From: DATECU01 sp035286745
Lineage (GTDB): Bacteria > Acidobacteriota > Vicinamibacteria > Fen-336
Assembly: GCA_035286745.1 (NCBI GenBank)
Contig: DATECU010000142.1
Coordinates: 1-6,591 of the forward strand
DNA: 6,591 nt
Direction of reading: 5' to 3'
Below, in pieces: positions 5,337 through 6,591 of this stretch. Position 1 is the stretch's first letter. Every line of letters starts with the position of its first letter. Both the position numbers and the translations under genes were made by a program. The notes beneath the pieces were generated by a model. That model saw nothing but the letters and a program-made list of their open reading frames with translations. It searched no databases and was not told where the DNA came from.

Positions 5337-6251
5337 ATGGCCGATCTAGAAACCGCAGCGGACCAAGCGTTCGTCAAGCTCAAGGAACTGGAAGCCCACC
5401 TGGAGAAGGTGCAATCGGGCTTCGACACCGCGGAGGGCCAGCTCCAGCGGGTGTCGGAGCAGATGGAGTCCGATTGGCACGCGCTCGAAGAGGCCGTGCA
5501 GTCCCTCCTGGAGAAAGCCCGCTCCGTCAAGGCGTCGTTAGACGAGGCGGGCCGGGAGGCCACCGAATCCCTGGCCGAGCTGCAAGAGGGGATCGGCAAG
5601 GCCTACGGCGACGCCGGGGAAGAGCTGGCCGGCTCGCAAGAGGCGGTGACCGGCTTCGAGCAGGAGCTGCGGGCAGCAGCCCCCGAGGTCACCGCCAAGG
5701 GTGACGCGCTCGCAGGCCAGGCCAGGAACCTCTCCGACCAGGCCACCCGGGTGGCCGAGGACCTGGCGAAGACCTTGACCGAGGTGGGCGAGTTTCTGGA
5801 GCAGGACGTGGTGGACGCCCTGCGGGACATGCGCGATGCCGTGAAGGGCGCCGCCCACAAGGTCCGCGAGGAGGTCTTCGCCGAGGCCCGAGACACGCTG
5901 GAGCAGGCGCTGGTGGATGTCAATGAGAACATGGAAGACGTTGAGACGACCTTGGAGGACTCCCTGCGGGATGCTCAGCAGCACGTTGGTGTCGAAGTCG
6001 ACGACGTCATGGAGCAGTGCGGCGAGGCCCACGAACGGCCGCTGGGCGAGCTCGATAGGCTGAAGGGTGTCCTCCTTGACGTCATGAACCGATTGGAGCG
6101 CGCCATCGAGGAAAAGCAGACGGACACCGGCGAGGCCTCCGGGGCCGTGAGCGAGTCTGCCACGGCCACGGACCAGCAGGTGGCTGAGATGTCTCAAGCC
6201 CTGGTGGGTGTCCAGGAGCTGCTAGCCCGATTCACGTTTGGCGGGCGCTAG
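5337..6251 (+). CDS. Acidic coiled-coil protein 4
   Basis: A 304-residue protein, same size class and composition as the three before it and of no recognised family. The ATG is preceded by AAGGAG at 6 bases and TAGGAGG further up. Nearly all predicted helix, with two prolines (APEV and RPLG), one Trp (in ESDWHALEE, N-terminal third), one Tyr and one Cys (228). About 69 Asp/Glu against 29 Lys/Arg. It differs from the others in its C-terminus: a Ser/Thr/Ala-rich stretch (GEASGAVSESATATD) leads to a last helix ending ARFTFGGR, with no LPxVIE-type motif. No signal peptide or membrane segment. The next gene starts 26 bases later, which suggests the two belong together. The Trp is not in a WXG motif, so I do not call it a WXG100 protein. 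Role unknown; scaffold or secretion-related helical protein are guesses. Confidence 0.85.
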   Translation: MADLETAADQAFVKLKELEAHLEKVQSGFDTAEGQLQRVSEQMESDWHALEEAVQSLLEKARSVKASLDEAGREATESLAELQEGIGKAYGDAGEELAGSQEAVTGFEQELRAAAPEVTAKGDALAGQARNLSDQATRVAEDLAKTLTEVGEFLEQDVVDALRDMRDAVKGAAHKVREEVFAEARDTLEQALVDVNENMEDVETTLEDSLRDAQQHVGVEVDDVMEQCGEAHERPLGELDRLKGVLLDVMNRLERAIEEKQTDTGEASGAVSESATATDQQVAEMSQALVGVQELLARFTFGGR

Positions 6252-6277
6252 ATCACGGCGAACACAGCAGGAGGCGA

Positions 6278-6591
6278 ATGGTGGCTACACCGGCGGGCGA
6301 GAAGGTGCCGCGCATCGAAGGGCGGAAGAGGGCCGGTCCCACGCCACCACCCACTCCCACCCCCTCTGCGAACACACGCACACCTCTGGACCCGATCCAC
6401 TTCAGCACGCCACTCGGGGACAACGCCGTCCGGAATTCCGACGGATCCTACCGGGTAACAACGATCCGAGGGGTTGCCGTGGACGTCCTCCCCGATGATC
6501 GCGACCCAGCAAGGGCGGAGAAGACGGCGGGAACAGAGATCGCGCCCCACTACGTGGGTGTCCAATGGTTCGAGGTCGGCGGGCGCGCCAC
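6278..6591 (+). CDS. Unknown protein with Pro/Thr-rich linker (C-terminus beyond window)
   Basis: An open frame of 104 codons runs from ATG 6278 to the window edge. The start is supported by AGGAGG (6269-6274), though the gap of 3 bases is short, and GTG at codon 2 is an alternative. Residues 1-20 are basic and polar (EGRKRAG); there is no signal peptide. Residues 20-36 form a Pro/Thr-rich linker (PTPPPTPTPS). From residue 37 the sequence looks globular and beta-rich (LDPIHFSTPLGDN, YRVTTIRGVAVDVLP, HYVGVQWFEVGG), quite unlike the helical proteins before it. Codons are less GC-biased than in the coiled-coil genes. The 26-base spacing implies the same transcript. I do not recognise the domain; an effector, a structural partner of the coiled-coil set, or an unrelated gene are all possible. 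Confidence 0.65.
   Translation, partial: MVATPAGEKVPRIEGRKRAGPTPPPTPTPSANTRTPLDPIHFSTPLGDNAVRNSDGSYRVTTIRGVAVDVLPDDRDPARAEKTAGTEIAPHYVGVQWFEVGGRA

Noticed and set aside
5034..5599. Minus-strand frames across the gap before gene 4, including repeated SAFS and ITDATH peptides
   Set aside because: The repeated peptides come from translating the tandem repeat units B and C; not protein genes.
5337..6251. Calling the coiled-coil proteins WXG100/LXG type VII substrates or chemoreceptors
   Set aside because: No WXG or LXG motif, wrong length for WXG100, no membrane segments and no chemoreceptor signalling hairpin motif were seen; similarity would be compositional.
6248..6565. A 105-codon minus-strand frame opposite the fifth gene
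   Set aside because: The plus-strand frame has a Shine-Dalgarno and fits the operon spacing; the minus-strand product is Cys/Arg-rich and lacks support.

Overview
The window is high-GC bacterial DNA whose genes strongly favour G or C at third codon positions. It holds two divergent gene groups and both ends cut through genes. The composition, the secreted lipase-like enzyme and the repetitive intergenic elements suggest a proteobacterium-like organism, possibly a myxobacterium or relative. No marker gene fixes the taxon, so this placement is weak.

Left part (1-1600, minus strand): a two-gene secretory operon. The first gene encodes a lipase-like alpha/beta hydrolase with a signal peptide (775-1600). 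Ten bases later comes a second exported protein (1-762, cut by the window edge) ending in an aspartate-rich Ig-like/choice-of-anchor type segment. A sigma70-type promoter candidate lies at 1680-1709.

Middle (1601-2138): a divergent intergenic region. On the right it carries a good sigma70-type promoter (TTGACT, 17 bases, TATAAC), with a 7-base-arm inverted repeat over the -35 box.

Right part (2139-6591, plus strand): an apparent operon of four genes in tandem. Each encodes a soluble, almost wholly alpha-helical, strongly acidic coiled-coil protein of similar size (297, 325, 310 and 304 residues), with no signal peptide or membrane segment. A fifth gene (6278 onward, cut by the edge) follows 26 bases later and has a proline/threonine-rich linker and a different, probably globular, domain. 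The first three coiled-coil proteins end in a related short motif (MQPILEQ, LPPVIDD, LPAVIEQ), which suggests divergent paralogues. The set could be a multi-subunit scaffold, filament or secreted helical-hairpin system with the fifth protein as partner. That function is inference only.

GCTGANN heptamer repeats sit just upstream of the ribosome-binding sites of coiled-coil genes 2 and 4. Before gene 4 the unit is tandemly duplicated (84-base period). That 316-base gap also holds a REP-like hairpin and two orphan start sites with good Shine-Dalgarno sequences, as if one or more family members had been lost there.
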